A stretch of 64,000 nucleotides of DNA from Streptomyces sp. NWU339 (GCF_003143855.1 NZ_QFRK01000001.1:253940-317939); one strand, 5' to 3'. Numbered from the stretch's first letter, positions 34,336 to 43,847 are shown. Notes: a model not told the origin generated them from the sequence alone. Made by a program: numbers and translations.

Positions 34336-35398
34336 AGTCGCTGGGGACGTCGATGGTGTGCTGCTGAATGCGCTCGTGACGTGGTGGTAGACCTCGCGTG
34401 CGACGAAGCGCTTGAGGCATCTGAAGATGTCCTTCGTCTTGAGCCCTTCGAGAGTGCGTCGTGCGACGTAGTCGCGAGTGCGTGGGTCGTGACGCATGCG
34501 GACCAGCACGATGGTGTGCAGCGCACGGTTGGCCTGGCGGTCACCGCCACGGTTGAGTCGGTGGCGGTCGGTGCGCCCGGAAGAGGCCGGCACAGGTGCG
34601 GCAGCGCACAGGTGGGCGAAGGATGCCTCCGAGACGAGCCTCTCGGGGTTGTCCCCGGCGGTGACCAGCAGCTGCCCGGCGGTCTCGGTCCCAACGCCCG
34701 GCAGCGCGAGCAGGCCGGGCGCGGTGCGGGCGATCAGAACGCGCAGATCGGCGTCCGCGTCTGCTATTTCTTCGCTCAAGTGCCGGTAGCGCCTGGCCAG
34801 ACGCTTGAGAGCGAGTTTGACGGCTGTGGCCGGGTCGGTCGGATCGGCGCCGGGACGGCCGGCGGCCAGGCGCCGGATCAACTCGGTGGTGGTCAGCGAG
34901 CGCAGCGCTTCGCGCACCGCAGCGGGTGCGGTGATGATCAATGATTTGATCTGGTTGATGGTCTGGGTGCGGGCCTTGACGGCGCTGGCGCGTACCACGC
35001 GCAGGCCGCGGATTGCCTCGACCGAGCCGTCGCGGTGCTTCGGGGTGCCCTTGGCACGGCCGGAGAGCACCGCGGTGGCGGCGGCGTAGGCATCAGCGGG
35101 GGTCGGATTTGCCTGCCGCGCGGCGAGCTCGCCGGTCAGGTCGGTCCACCTCGATGACGGTGACCTGGTCGGCGTGCAGGTACCGGGCGAGTTCGGCGCC
35201 GAAGGAGCCGGTGCCTTCCATGCCTACGACCAGCACCCGGCCGTGCGAGCGCAGCCACTCCAGCAGGCGCCGGTAGCCTGCAGGAGTGGTGGGGAACGCC
35301 TCAGTGGCCAGGTGTCGGCCGATGGTGTCGATGACGGCGGCCTGGTGGACGTCGGTGTGGGTGTCGATCCCGCCGATCACCTCGATGGGCTGTGGCAT
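34333..35398 (-). pseudogene. IS110-family transposase disrupted by a frameshift
   Basis: The N-terminal part (35398 down to 35093) holds the DEDD RuvC-like start, GGIDTHTDVHQAAVID, and MEGTGSFGAELARYL... VIEVDRPDRRARRAAGKSD. It then stops. The rest continues in another frame from about 35085: LRVVRASAVKARTQTINQIK, ALPGVGTETAGQLLV (the IS110 helix-hairpin-helix) and RGGDRQANRALH. The break is a C-run at about 35097-35101: removing one C would restore GKSDPADAYAAA. It is therefore a recent single-base inactivation. The start is placed at ATG 35398, before the DEDD domain. Confidence 0.85.
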
Positions 35399-35484
35399 GG
35401 TGGCCGGGTTGTTCCTTCCGCGCGCGGTGAATGGGCTCGCGCGCACCGGCCCGGCGGACGGACACGACGGTGATGGGACCGCTT

Positions 35485-35600
35485 CGGTCAAGCTCCTATG
35501 AGGTCACGATCGCCGGGCCGGTACGCGCAACGGCACCGCTCGGAAGGCCGACGATTCAGAGTAAGGACAGCCGAAGCGTCAATCGGGGATTGGGTCAGAC
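35485..35600. repeat. Diverged copy of the IS110 end region
   Basis: It resembles 37005-37115 over about 110 bp: CTATGAGGTCAC against CTATGAAGTCAC, GGGCCGAC / AGGCCGAC, and GGGTCAGACC in both. It may be a relic 3' end of a further IS110-like copy in the same orientation as the intact element. Confidence 0.45.
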
Positions 35601-35964
35601 CCTCGAGCAGTGCCTCCCTCATCCTCACAGTCGGGGATCTTGGAGTTTCACGGTGCGGCAGCGTGATCAACGGGCATGCTCGGGTGGTTCCGATAACCGA
35701 TGCAGCCGTCGAGGTGCCCGTTGTCCCTGACTTGTTGAATCGACCCCAGACGCTCGGTCTGCAGCCGTAGCGTCCAGGGTGTCGGTCGGCACGGGCCCGC
35801 AGTGCTCCTTGCCGCCCTCGGGCTGGCTCACTGATAGCGTGCCGCCGCCGGCCGACACCCGCGCGGTGTGGCTCGACAGAGGCATGAAGGTGACACGGTG
35901 ACTTCAAGTCAGGGTGCCCACCGCACTCCCCTTCCTGTCTCATCGAGTGCGAGGACAGCAGCCT

Positions 35965-36999
35965 GTGATCCTGATCGGCATCGATCCCCACAAGTCGTCC
36001 CACACCGCCGTCGCCGTCAACGCCGCAGGCCACCAGGTGGCCCAGCGCCGGTTCGTCGTCAACGCCGGAACCTTCCGCCGGCTGCTGCGCTGGTGCGAGC
36101 AGTGGCCCGACCGTCGTTTCGCGGTCGAGGGCGCCGGCGGCCTGGGCCGCTCGCTCGCCCAACAGCTGGCCGCCGCGGGCGAGAACGTCGTCGACGTGCC
36201 CTCCACCCTTTCGGCCCGGGCCCGGCTGCTGGCCACCGGAGGAGACCGCAAGACCGACGCCAAGGACGCCCTCCACGTCGCCCAGGTCGCCCTCTTCCGC
36301 CACGACCTCCGCCCCGTCGCGCGGGAAGACCAGACCACGATCCTGCGGCTGCTGACCGAGCGGCGAGACGACCTGGTCCACGAGCGCACCCGCGTCCTCA
36401 ACCGGCTCCACGCCGTCCTGCGCGATCTCCTGCCCGGCGGAGCACCCACCGGGCTGTCGGCCGACAAGGCCGCCGCCCTGATGAAGGGCATCCGGCCGGT
36501 CACGGCCACCGACAACTGCCGCCGGGACATAGCCCGTGACCTGCTGGCCGACCTGCGCCGCCTGGACCGGCAGGTCAAGGACAACGAGGCCGAAATGCGC
36601 GAGGCCGTCGCCGCGACCCGCACCACGCTGACCACCCTGCCGGGCCTGGGCACCGTGCTGGCCGCCAAGGTCATCGGCCACGTCGGCGACGTCGGCCGGT
36701 TCCCCACCGAGCACCACTTCGCCAGCTACACCGGCAGCGCCCCCCTGGACGCCTCCAGCGGCAACAACGTCCGCCACCGGCTCAACACCGGCGGCAACCG
36801 CGCACTGAACTCGGTGCTGCACACCATCGCCGTCTGCCAGATCCGCGACGGCGGGCGCGGGCAGGACTACTACCTGCGCAAGATCGGTGAGGGGAAGACG
36901 CCTTCGGAGGCCCGCCGGGCCCTCAAGCGACGCCTGTCCAACGTGGTCTACCGGATCATGAAACGAGACCAACGGACCCACCTTGCCCAAGCCGCTTGA
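35965..36999 (+). CDS. IS110-family transposase (intact)
   Basis: A 344-residue DEDD transposase from GTG 35965 (GAGGA upstream). The N-terminal RuvC-like domain has LIGIDPHKSSHTAVAVN, FAVEGAGGLGRSLAQQL and RKTDAKDALHVA, supplying the D-E-D-D acidic residues. The C-terminal Tnp20-type domain has LTTLPGLGTVLAAKVIGHVG (helix-hairpin-helix), the SYTGSAPLDASSGNNVRHRL segment with the Ser nucleophile region, and the NRALNSVLHTIAVCQIR motif. IS110 elements lack inverted repeats and recent work shows that some use a structured RNA from their ends. It differs from the broken copy at 34333, so they are two separate insertions. Confidence 0.9.
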   Translation: MILIGIDPHKSSHTAVAVNAAGHQVAQRRFVVNAGTFRRLLRWCEQWPDRRFAVEGAGGLGRSLAQQLAAAGENVVDVPSTLSARARLLATGGDRKTDAKDALHVAQVALFRHDLRPVAREDQTTILRLLTERRDDLVHERTRVLNRLHAVLRDLLPGGAPTGLSADKAAALMKGIRPVTATDNCRRDIARDLLADLRRLDRQVKDNEAEMREAVAATRTTLTTLPGLGTVLAAKVIGHVGDVGRFPTEHHFASYTGSAPLDASSGNNVRHRLNTGGNRALNSVLHTIAVCQIRDGGRGQDYYLRKIGEGKTPSEARRALKRRLSNVVYRIMKRDQRTHLAQAA

Positions 37000-37004
37000 C
37001 ACAC

Positions 37005-37250
37005 AGAGGCGCTATGAAGTCACAAACGCCCGTCCGGCCGCGTGCGTGGTGACGCCCGGCGGGCCGACAAATCGCAAACAGGACAGTCGAGACGTCAGTC
37101 AGTCGGAGGGTCAGACCCACCCGCAGCGTCACCACGAACATCATCACTGTCAGCCAACGTGACAACGCCGATCACACTCCCCATCGGCACGAGCATCCCG
37201 GCCTCGACTCATACCAGCCCCGTGACCAGCAACTTCAAGATGAAACGCGC
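37005..37250. other. Non-coding region after IS110 transposase
   Basis: Positions 37005-37115 match the diverged copy at 35485-35600 and probably include the right end of the IS110 element. From 37116 to 37250 I see no gene; it is the 3' flank of the convergent metal ATPase gene. Confidence 0.4.
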
Positions 37251-39437
37251 TCAATGCACCCGACGGTCCTCCAACGGAGCCGCCTTCAACTCCCCGTCGG
37301 TCGCCCGCGGAAGATGCGGCGTGTGATTGACCAGTCGGGCCGAGTTGCCGACGACCGCGATGCTGCTCAGGTTGTGCAGCAGGGCCGCGAGAACGGGGTT
37401 CATGGAACCGCCGGCGCTGGCGAGGAGGCCGAGCAGATTGACTCCGATGGCGAGGCCGTAGTTCTGGCGGACGACGCGCAGGGTGTGGCGGCTGAGTTCG
37501 ACGACGGCGGCGACCTGGCGCAGGTCGTTGCCCGCGAGGGCGATGTCGGCGGTTTCCAGGGCGACGTGGGAGGAGTGTTCGCCCATGCTGATGCCGACGT
37601 CGGCCAGGGCGAGGGCCGGAGCGTCGTTGGTGCCGTCGCCGACCATGGCGACGGTGTGGCCCTCGCTCCGCAGGTCGCGGATCAGCTGGAGTTTGCCCTC
37701 CGGGAGGGCATGAGCGTGGACCTCGGTGATGCCGAGGGTGTCGGCGACGACCTGGGCGGTCTCGGGTGCGTCGCCGGTGAGCAGCACCAGCCGTGAGACG
37801 CCGAGGTCGCGCAGTTGCCGGAGGACGGTTGCGGCCCCGGAGCGTATGGCGTCGGAGACCCCGAGCAGCCCGATCAGGTCGTCGTCCTGGGCCAGGCAGA
37901 TGACGGTTTCGCCGCCTCGTCGGAGCTGTTCGGTCCAGTCCTGCGCCCCGTCGGTGAGTTCGACGCCGTGCCGGCGAAGCAGGGCGGGGCTGCCCACCAG
38001 CAGACGGGTGCCGTCGAGTTCGGCGCGCATGCCCATGCCCAGGACGACCTCGCAGGCTTGGTGGATGGGCACGTTCAGGTGCTGTTGCTCGGTGCGGGCG
38101 ACGATCGCCTGGGCGAGCGGATGCCGGGCGTGCAGCTCTCCGGATGCGGCGAGGCTGAGCACCGCGTCGGCCGTGAACCTCTCGCTGAGGGTGACCACGC
38201 TGGTGACCAAGGGACGGCCGAAGGTGAGCGTGCCCGTCTTGTCGAAGACGACGGCCGTGACGCGGCCGACGCCCTCCAGGTGGGTGCCGCCCTTGATGAG
38301 GGTGCCGCGGCGCGCTCCGTTGCCGATGGCGGCGCTGATGGCGGTGGGCGTGGCCAGGCCGGCGGCGCAGGGGCAGGCGATCAGGAGCATGGTCATGGCG
38401 CGGCGGGCGTCGCGGGTGATGGCGTAGGTGAGTGCGGCCAGGGCGAAGGAGACGGGGACGAAGCGCCGGGTGAAGCGGGCCGCGACGGTCTGGATCGGCG
38501 CCCGGTCGGACTGGGCCTCTTCGACCCGGCTGATGATCCGGCCCACGGTGGTGTCCCGGCCGACCGAGGTGGCCCGGACGGTGAGCGATCCGGAGGCGAC
38601 GATGGTCCCGGCATAGACGTGGGTGCCTTCCCGGGCGTAGACGGGCAGGGCCTCACCGGTGATCGCGGCCTGGTCCACGAGGGCCTCGCCGGAGACGACA
38701 TGTCCGTCGACCGGGATGCGGTGGTGTTCGTACACCGCGACGAGGTCTTCCGGCGCGACGTCTTCGAGGGCCACCTCGGCCTCGACGCCGTCTTCCCGGA
38801 CGAGCCAGACGCGCTCCTCACCAATGGTGAGCAGCTCCTCGATGGCGCGCCGAGTGCGGCGCAGGGTCAGGGTCTGCAGGAACTCGCCGATGTTGAGCAG
38901 CCACAGGACGGTGAGGGCCACCACGTTCTCCCGCAGGAGCAGGGAGATGACGGTGGCCGCGGTGACCAGGGTGTCCGTGCCCGGATGGCTGCGGCCGCGC
39001 AGCGAGCGCAGGGCTCCCCGGAAGAAGGGCAGTCCGGTGAAGACGGTGACCACGCCGAGGAGGCCGGACGAACCGAGCGTGATCCTCGGCCGGCCCAGCA
39101 GGCGTCGCAGCGCCACGAAGGCGAGGACCGCGCCGCCGACGACCAGCCGGGCCACCTCACCGGTGGACGAGTCGGGCGTGGACCGGGTGGGCTTCGCCGG
39201 CGCGGTCGCGGGCGGAGCCTCTTCGAGCGCCGCGACGAGCCGTTCGACGTCGAGGAGGTCCGGCGCCATCCAGACCACGACGCTCCCGGTGCGCGGGAAG
39301 ATCCGCAGTGCCCGGAACCCGCTGATGCCCGTCAGCCGCTCGTCGACCAGTCCCGCGCTGCCGGGGCGGGCCCGCACCCATGGAACGACCAGCCGGACCC
39401 GGCCCGCGGCGACGGAGCGTACGAGCACGCCGGACAT
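37251..39437 (-). CDS. P1B-type metal-exporting ATPase (CtpC-like, Zn/Mn)
   Basis: A 728-residue heavy-metal P-type ATPase. TGEA at about 260, the metal-binding CPC in ACPCAAGLATP (C355, C357), phosphorylation site D399 in DKTGTLT, and GDGTNDAPALALADVG near 615-630 are all present. The N-terminal ~75 residues look like a metal-associated fold but lack the CxxC pair. This is as in mycobacterial CtpC, which exports Zn or Mn together with a DUF1490 partner. Here such a partner lies directly upstream (two bases between the partner's stop and this start), which supports a zinc/manganese efflux role in the plasma membrane. Confidence 0.88.
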   Translation of the reverse strand: MSGVLVRSVAAGRVRLVVPWVRARPGSAGLVDERLTGISGFRALRIFPRTGSVVVWMAPDLLDVERLVAALEEAPPATAPAKPTRSTPDSSTGEVARLVVGGAVLAFVALRRLLGRPRITLGSSGLLGVVTVFTGLPFFRGALRSLRGRSHPGTDTLVTAATVISLLLRENVVALTVLWLLNIGEFLQTLTLRRTRRAIEELLTIGEERVWLVREDGVEAEVALEDVAPEDLVAVYEHHRIPVDGHVVSGEALVDQAAITGEALPVYAREGTHVYAGTIVASGSLTVRATSVGRDTTVGRIISRVEEAQSDRAPIQTVAARFTRRFVPVSFALAALTYAITRDARRAMTMLLIACPCAAGLATPTAISAAIGNGARRGTLIKGGTHLEGVGRVTAVVFDKTGTLTFGRPLVTSVVTLSERFTADAVLSLAASGELHARHPLAQAIVARTEQQHLNVPIHQACEVVLGMGMRAELDGTRLLVGSPALLRRHGVELTDGAQDWTEQLRRGGETVICLAQDDDLIGLLGVSDAIRSGAATVLRQLRDLGVSRLVLLTGDAPETAQVVADTLGITEVHAHALPEGKLQLIRDLRSEGHTVAMVGDGTNDAPALALADVGISMGEHSSHVALETADIALAGNDLRQVAAVVELSRHTLRVVRQNYGLAIGVNLLGLLASAGGSMNPVLAALLHNLSSIAVVGNSARLVNHTPHLPRATDGELKAAPLEDRRVH

Positions 39438-39439
39438 GA

Positions 39440-39751
39440 TCAGTGCTCGTGCCCGTGATCGTCGTCTGCGACGCTCACCGCGGAGGGCGGCGGTGCCTCC
39501 TCACCGAGCGTGGTGCGGGCCTCCGCGATCATGTCCCCGGCGTTGAGCCGGGCTTCTTCGGCGGCCGAGGCGACCCAGCGGCCGACGACGATGCCGCGGG
39601 CGATACCGCCGACGAGGGCCTTCCGGGCGGCGGGTTGGCCGTCGGGTGTGCGTTTGGTGACTCCCCGGATGATCAGGCCGCCCACCACTCCGGAGACGGC
39701 GTAGTGGGCGAGACGTCCGGCTGCGGCGCTGGCGACGGTGAGGGGATGCAT
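39440..39751 (-). CDS. PacL/DUF1490-like metal-binding partner of the P-ATPase
   Basis: A 103-residue protein. The N-terminal hydrophobic segment (AAGRLAHYAVSGVVGGLIIRG) can anchor it in the membrane, a helical middle follows (VASAAEEARLNAGDMIAEARTTLGEE), and the C-terminus is an Asp/His metal motif DDDHGHEH. This matches the DUF1490/PacL family, which stabilises and loads CtpC-type ATPases in mycobacteria. ATG 39751 has AAGGAGT upstream on the minus strand. Confidence 0.75.
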   Translation of the reverse strand: MHPLTVASAAAGRLAHYAVSGVVGGLIIRGVTKRTPDGQPAARKALVGGIARGIVVGRWVASAAEEARLNAGDMIAEARTTLGEEAPPPSAVSVADDDHGHEH

Positions 39752-39903
39752 GCAGGACTCCTTCCGCCGCTGCTGAGTGACGGATCCTCTCCTTAAGTGT
39801 GTGCCCGTACCGTGCGTCCGGTCGAACGGAGGCCGACGCGCAGGCTTCCTCGGCGGATGACGTCGGCCACTGCACGCCGTGCCTGCCGCCGTCACCTGCT
39901 CGG

Positions 39904-40785
39904 TCAGGCGGGCTGCGGGGCCGTTCTCCTGGCTCCCGGGCGGCGGGTGCGGTACGTGCCGGCCAGGCGGCAGGCGGCGTAGATCGTGAACGAGACCGTC
40001 GTGACGTACGGGCTGATGGGGATGCTGCTGCCCAGGGCGAGGAGAATGCCGCCCTCGATGGAGATCACTGCGAAGACGGTGCTGAGCAGTGGCAGCAGTA
40101 CGGGGGAGGTGGTGACGCGGGCGGCGGCGGCTGCGGGGGTGACGACGAGGGTGAGGACCAGCAAGGCGCCGACGACCTGCACGGACAGGGCGACCGCGAG
40201 GCCGAGCACGATCATGAAGGCGAAGGACAGTCCTCGCACCGGGACGCCGCGGGCCTCGGCGACGTCCGGGTCGGCGCTGGCGAAGGACAGCGGCCGCCAC
40301 ATCATTACCAGAGCCACCAGGACCACGGCGGAGGTGCTGAGCAGCCAGGTCGTCTGCGGGGTGTCGACGGCGACGATCTGGCCGGTGAGCAGGCCGAATT
40401 TGTTGGCCGCCCGGCCCTTGTAGAGGGCGAGGAAGAGGACCCCCAGCCCCAGGCCGAACGGCATGAGGATGCCGATGGCCGGGTTGCGGTCCCGGGCCCG
40501 CGCTCCCAGGACGCCGATCGCGCCGGCCGCGACGAGCGAGCCGACGATCGAGCCCGCCACGACGTTCGCCTCCAGCAGCAGCGCGGCCGAGGCGCCCGCG
40601 AAGGACAGCTCGCTGATGCCGTGCACCGCGAAGGGCAGGTCGCGCATGATGACGAAGACCCCGGCCAGGCCGCCGATCAGGCCGAGTGCGGCGCCGGCGA
40701 CGAGGGAGTTGCGGACCAGGGCGAGCAGTTCGCCGTAGTTGTCGAAGTTGAAGATCTGCTGCCAGATCCCGTCGGCGAGCGTCAT
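39904..40785 (-). CDS. Zinc/manganese ABC transporter permease (ZnuB-like)
   Basis: A 293-residue membrane protein with eight or so hydrophobic helices and the ABC-3 family pattern: SLVAGAALGLIGGLAGVFVIMRDLPFAVHGISELSFAGASAA near the N-terminus, then VQVVGALLVLTLVVTPAAAA. It is the channel of a zinc uptake system. ATG 40785 overlaps the stop of the ATPase gene, so translation is coupled. The C-terminal tail is basic and cytoplasmic. Confidence 0.88.
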   Translation of the reverse strand: MTLADGIWQQIFNFDNYGELLALVRNSLVAGAALGLIGGLAGVFVIMRDLPFAVHGISELSFAGASAALLLEANVVAGSIVGSLVAAGAIGVLGARARDRNPAIGILMPFGLGLGVLFLALYKGRAANKFGLLTGQIVAVDTPQTTWLLSTSAVVLVALVMMWRPLSFASADPDVAEARGVPVRGLSFAFMIVLGLAVALSVQVVGALLVLTLVVTPAAAAARVTTSPVLLPLLSTVFAVISIEGGILLALGSSIPISPYVTTVSFTIYAACRLAGTYRTRRPGARRTAPQPA

Positions 40786-41657
40786 GGCCGGGCCCCGCCG
40801 GGCTCGTGGCTGTGGTGAAGCTGGGCAGCCGGTTCGTCGGGTACGCCGGCCACCACGATCCGGCCGTGGACGCGGACGACGTCGATCTGCGTGCCGTACA
40901 GGCGGGAGAGCGAGCCGGAGGTCAGGACGTCCTCCGGCGTGCCGACGCGATGGCCGCCCGGTGCCAGGTACAGCACCCGCTCCACCAGGTCGAGGACCGG
41001 GTTGATCTCGTGGGTCACGAAGACCACCGCCGTGTCGTGGGAGCGGCGGCGGGCGTCGATCAGTTCGGTGACCGCCCGCTGGTGGTTCAGGTCCAGGGAG
41101 AGCAACGGTTCGTCGCACAACAGAAGGCGCGGGTCGGTGGCCAGTGCCTGCGCGATGCGGACGCGCTGGCGTTCGCCACCGGACAGCAGCCCGAGCGGGA
41201 CGTCGCCGTAGGCCAAGGCCCCGACCTGCTCCAGGATCTCGTCGACCCGCTGGCGGACGGCGCTCGTGCGCAGCCGCGGGCCGAAGCGGTGGCCGTCGAT
41301 CCCGAAGCGCACCAGGTCGCGGGCGCGCAGCATCGCCTGCGCGGACAGTGCCGCCTGCTGGGGGACGTACCCGATGTGCCGTCCGGCGTCGCGGGGAGGG
41401 CGGCCGAGGACGGTCAGCGTTCCCGCGGACAGCGGCTGCCGGCCCAGCAGGGCTTTCACCAGACTCGTCTTGCCCGACCCGTTCGGCCCGAGCACGGCGA
41501 GGAACTCCCCGGGCCGTATGTCGAGGTCCAGATCACGCCATACCGTCCGCGTGCCGTAGGCTACGGCGGCGCTGCGCAGGCTGATCAGCGGGGCGGTGTC
41601 CGCGCCGACGACGCTGGTTTGTGTCCTGCTCTCGCGGGCCCGGGGTATGGGAGCCAC
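40782..41657 (-). CDS. Zinc/manganese ABC transporter ATPase (ZnuC-like)
   Basis: A 291-residue ABC ATPase: Walker A LGPNGSGKTS (about 56-65), Q-loop YVPQQAAL, signature LLSGGERQRVRIAQAL, Walker B RLLLCDEPLLSLD, and switch His in VVFVTHEINPVL. The C-terminal ~40 residues end in a His-containing tail (QLHHSHEPGG) that could sense or store metal. It lies between the lipoprotein gene (11 bp upstream) and the permease gene. Confidence 0.9.
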   Translation of the reverse strand: MAPIPRARESRTQTSVVGADTAPLISLRSAAVAYGTRTVWRDLDLDIRPGEFLAVLGPNGSGKTSLVKALLGRQPLSAGTLTVLGRPPRDAGRHIGYVPQQAALSAQAMLRARDLVRFGIDGHRFGPRLRTSAVRQRVDEILEQVGALAYGDVPLGLLSGGERQRVRIAQALATDPRLLLCDEPLLSLDLNHQRAVTELIDARRRSHDTAVVFVTHEINPVLDLVERVLYLAPGGHRVGTPEDVLTSGSLSRLYGTQIDVVRVHGRIVVAGVPDEPAAQLHHSHEPGGARP

Positions 41658-41668
41658 CTCTGGTCACC

Positions 41669-42604
41669 TCACTTGTTCAGTGCGTCGGCCAGCGCGTCGA
41701 CGTTGGAGGTCATCCACCCGACGTAGTCCTTGCCCTTGGGCAGGGTCTCGGTGACGGGAACGACGGGGATGCCGGCCGCCTTGGCCGCCTGTTCGATCTT
41801 CTCGGTCTGCGGACTGGAGGTCTGTGCGTTGTAGACCAGCGCCTTGACCTGCTTGCCGGTGAACAACGCGAGAGTGGTCTGCAAGGCCTTGGGAGAGACG
41901 TCACTGCCTTCCTCGGCGGCCTTGCTGAACTCCGCGGGAGTCTTGTTCACCAGCCCGCCGGCCTCGGTCATGTACAGCGGCACGGGCTCGGTGACGGCGA
42001 TGGCCTCGCCTCCGTGGGTCTTCTTGATCTGCGCTTCCTTCGCCTCGAGCGGCTTGAGCTTCGCCTTGAAGGTCTCGGCGTTCTTGGTGAAGGTGGCGGT
42101 GTCGGCGGGTTCTGCCTCGCCCAGGGCCGCGGCTATGCGGTCGGCGATCTTGGCGGCGGTGGGGAAGTCGTACCAGACGTGCTCGTTGACCTCGCCGCCC
42201 TTCGGGGCGGTCTTGCCGGAGATCTTGACCGCGTTGATGACCTCGGCGGAGGAGTTGCTGCTCTTGAGCATCCGGCCGATGAAGTCGTCGTAGCCGCCGC
42301 CGTTCTCGATGACGAGCTTCGCCTTGGACAGGGCCAGCTGGTTCTGGGTGTTGGCCTCGTAGGAGTGCGGGTCCTGGCCGGGGTCGCTGATGATCGACGT
42401 GACGGCGACCTTGCCGCCGCCTATCTGCTCGACGATGTCGCCGTACACGTTCGTCGAGGCGACCACCGTGACCGTGGAGGAGGCGGCCGGGGTCTGCGAG
42501 ACGCTCCCGTCGCTCTTGGCGTCCGAGGAGTTGCCGCAACCGGCCACGAGAGCCAGGCAGGCGCCCGCGAGGAGAGCCAGACGGCAGGACGGGAACGTGG
42601 GCAT
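41669..42604 (-). CDS. Zinc-binding lipoprotein of the ABC importer (ZnuA-like)
   Basis: A 311-residue cluster A-I binding protein. The signal peptide ends in a lipobox LVAGC (Cys23), so it is membrane-anchored outside the cell. Metal ligands fit the family: His in DPHSYE, His in NEHVWYDFPTAAKIADRI, and the acidic/His positions in the C-lobe (ALVYNAQTSSPQTEKI). It lacks the long His-rich loop found in many zinc-specific ZnuA proteins, so Mn cannot be excluded. It is the first gene of the znuACB-order operon. Confidence 0.88.
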   Translation of the reverse strand: MPTFPSCRLALLAGACLALVAGCGNSSDAKSDGSVSQTPAASSTVTVVASTNVYGDIVEQIGGGKVAVTSIISDPGQDPHSYEANTQNQLALSKAKLVIENGGGYDDFIGRMLKSSNSSAEVINAVKISGKTAPKGGEVNEHVWYDFPTAAKIADRIAAALGEAEPADTATFTKNAETFKAKLKPLEAKEAQIKKTHGGEAIAVTEPVPLYMTEAGGLVNKTPAEFSKAAEEGSDVSPKALQTTLALFTGKQVKALVYNAQTSSPQTEKIEQAAKAAGIPVVPVTETLPKGKDYVGWMTSNVDALADALNK

Positions 42605-42690
42605 GGATCCTCCACGACGCGTGCTGCAGGGGCCTTCGCGAATGCGGCTGGCCCGACCCGGATCGGTCCGGGCCTATGCACCACGCTAGA

Positions 42691-42705
42691 TGGAAGTGAA
42701 TACCA
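42691..42705. promoter_or_regulatory. Weak Zur-box candidate upstream of znuA-like gene
   Basis: TGGAAGTGAATACCA matches 10 of 15 positions of the Streptomyces Zur consensus TGAAAATGATTTTCA. Its place about 87-100 bp upstream of the start is reasonable. It is a weak match, kept because the regulon context is strong. Confidence 0.3.
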
Positions 42706-42761
42706 AAACCATGACCTGATTACATCGATATGACAATCGTTGCGGACAATCGACGCACCGG

Positions 42762-42896
42762 CTACTCGTGCGATGGCGTCGCCCGTGACCGGCAGAGGCG
42801 GCAGACACCCGTGAGCTCCAGGGTGTGCTCGACCTCGGCGAATCCGGTGGTTGCGGCCAGGGTCTCGATCCAGCGCTCCCCGCTCTCCGCGTCCAC
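42762..42896 (-). pseudogene. C-terminal remnant of a Fur/Zur-family regulator
   Basis: The frame reads ESGERWIETLAATTGFAEVE and then HTLELTGVCRLCRS before the stop, like the dimerisation end of Fur-family proteins (the ...HGFxxxxHTxExxGxCxxC pattern with its structural Cys pair). The ~100 upstream residues with the DNA-binding domain are missing, replaced in another frame by unrelated sequence. Confidence 0.6.
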
Positions 42897-42998
42897 GGGC
42901 GGCTGTCGGTGACGCCGCCACGGCCCACGCGGTGGCGGACCGAGATGCAAGGGCCGCGGCGGGACATCGCCCAGGCCGAACGGGCGATCTTCCAGCGG

Positions 42999-43120
42999 TC
43001 ACCGCGTCGGCACCCCGCGCACCCGGTCGGTGTCGGCCTCGTCGGCCAGGTCCAGCCTGTGGAGCACGAGCCCGTCCGCGAACTCCACCTGGCGATCAGC
43101 AGATCGTTCACGGTGCGTTC
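42999..43120 (-). pseudogene. Remnant of a CobW/G3E GTPase gene
   Basis: ERTVNDLLI (near 43120) in one frame and QVEFADGLVLHRLDLADEAD in another match consecutive parts of the intact CobW at 62600 ([28 protein letters not shown]). A frameshift lies between them and the flanking parts are gone. It shows that an earlier cobW copy stood beside the rpsN/rpmB genes. Confidence 0.65.
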
Positions 43121-43213
43121 GCCGCCCTGGCAAGGCCGCACGCGCGGGCGGTTCAGGGGGAATGAGCCGCGCTGGTTGTGGTGCGGACGAGGGGTGAGCG
43201 GATTCGGTGCAGG

Positions 43214-43519
43214 TCACCAGCTGCTCTTGGTCACGCCGGGGAGCTCGCCCGCGTGGGCCATCTCGCGTACCCGGATGCGGGACAGGCCGAAAGCGCGCAG
43301 GTGGCCGCGGGGACGTCCGTCCACGGCGTCGCGGTTGCGCAGGCGAGTGGCGCTGGCGTCGCGGGGCTGCCGCCGCAGTTCCCGCTGGGCGGCGGCGCGT
43401 TCCTCGTCGGATGTTTGGGGGGACGAGATGATCGCCTTCAGCTCGGCGCGGCGCGCGGCATGGCGGGCCACGGTGCGGCGCCGCTGCTCATTCTTCGCGA
43501 TCTTGCTCTTCTTCGCCAT
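43214..43519 (-). CDS. rpsN: 30S ribosomal protein S14, zinc-free paralogue
   Basis: A 101-residue S14 ([14 protein letters not shown]... [22 protein letters not shown] at the end) with no CxxC zinc pairs, i.e. the C-minus type that replaces the zinc-binding S14 under zinc limitation. The length is normal for the long form. Its ATG overlaps the rpmB stop by one base (TGATG). It is the second gene of the rpmB-rpsN unit read leftward from the Zur-box region. Confidence 0.96.
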   Translation of the reverse strand: MAKKSKIAKNEQRRRTVARHAARRAELKAIISSPQTSDEERAAAQRELRRQPRDASATRLRNRDAVDGRPRGHLRAFGLSRIRVREMAHAGELPGVTKSSW

Positions 43520-43755
43520 CAGACCTTCCCTCCCCGGGCGCGGATGCGGGCCACGGCGGCCTCGATGCCGATCGTGTCGACCGTCTTGATGCCCTTGGCG
43601 GAGAGGGCGAGCCGGACGTGGCGGCCTTCGCTCGGCAGCCAGTAGCGCTTGGTCTGGATGTTGGGGTCGAAGCGGCGCTTGCTGCGCCGGTGCGAGTGGG
43701 AGATGCGGTGGCCGAAGCCGGGTCGGCGGCCGGTGAGTTGGCAGTGGGCGGACAT
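43519..43755 (-). CDS. rpmB: 50S ribosomal protein L28, zinc-free paralogue
   Basis: A 78-residue L28 ([20 protein letters not shown], then [20 protein letters not shown]). Only one Cys is present, so it cannot make the zinc site of the C-plus type. ATG 43755 has GAGGAA upstream. The start lies 93 bp left of the Zur box at 43848. Confidence 0.96.
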   Translation of the reverse strand: MSAHCQLTGRRPGFGHRISHSHRRSKRRFDPNIQTKRYWLPSEGRHVRLALSAKGIKTVDTIGIEAAVARIRARGGKV

Positions 43756-43847
43756 GTTTCCTCCTCGTGCGCGGGTCGCGCTCCTGTGTCCGTTCGTGCG
43801 GAGTGGTGCGGTCGTGGCGTGGTGCGCAGCAGCACAGTAGCCCGTGA

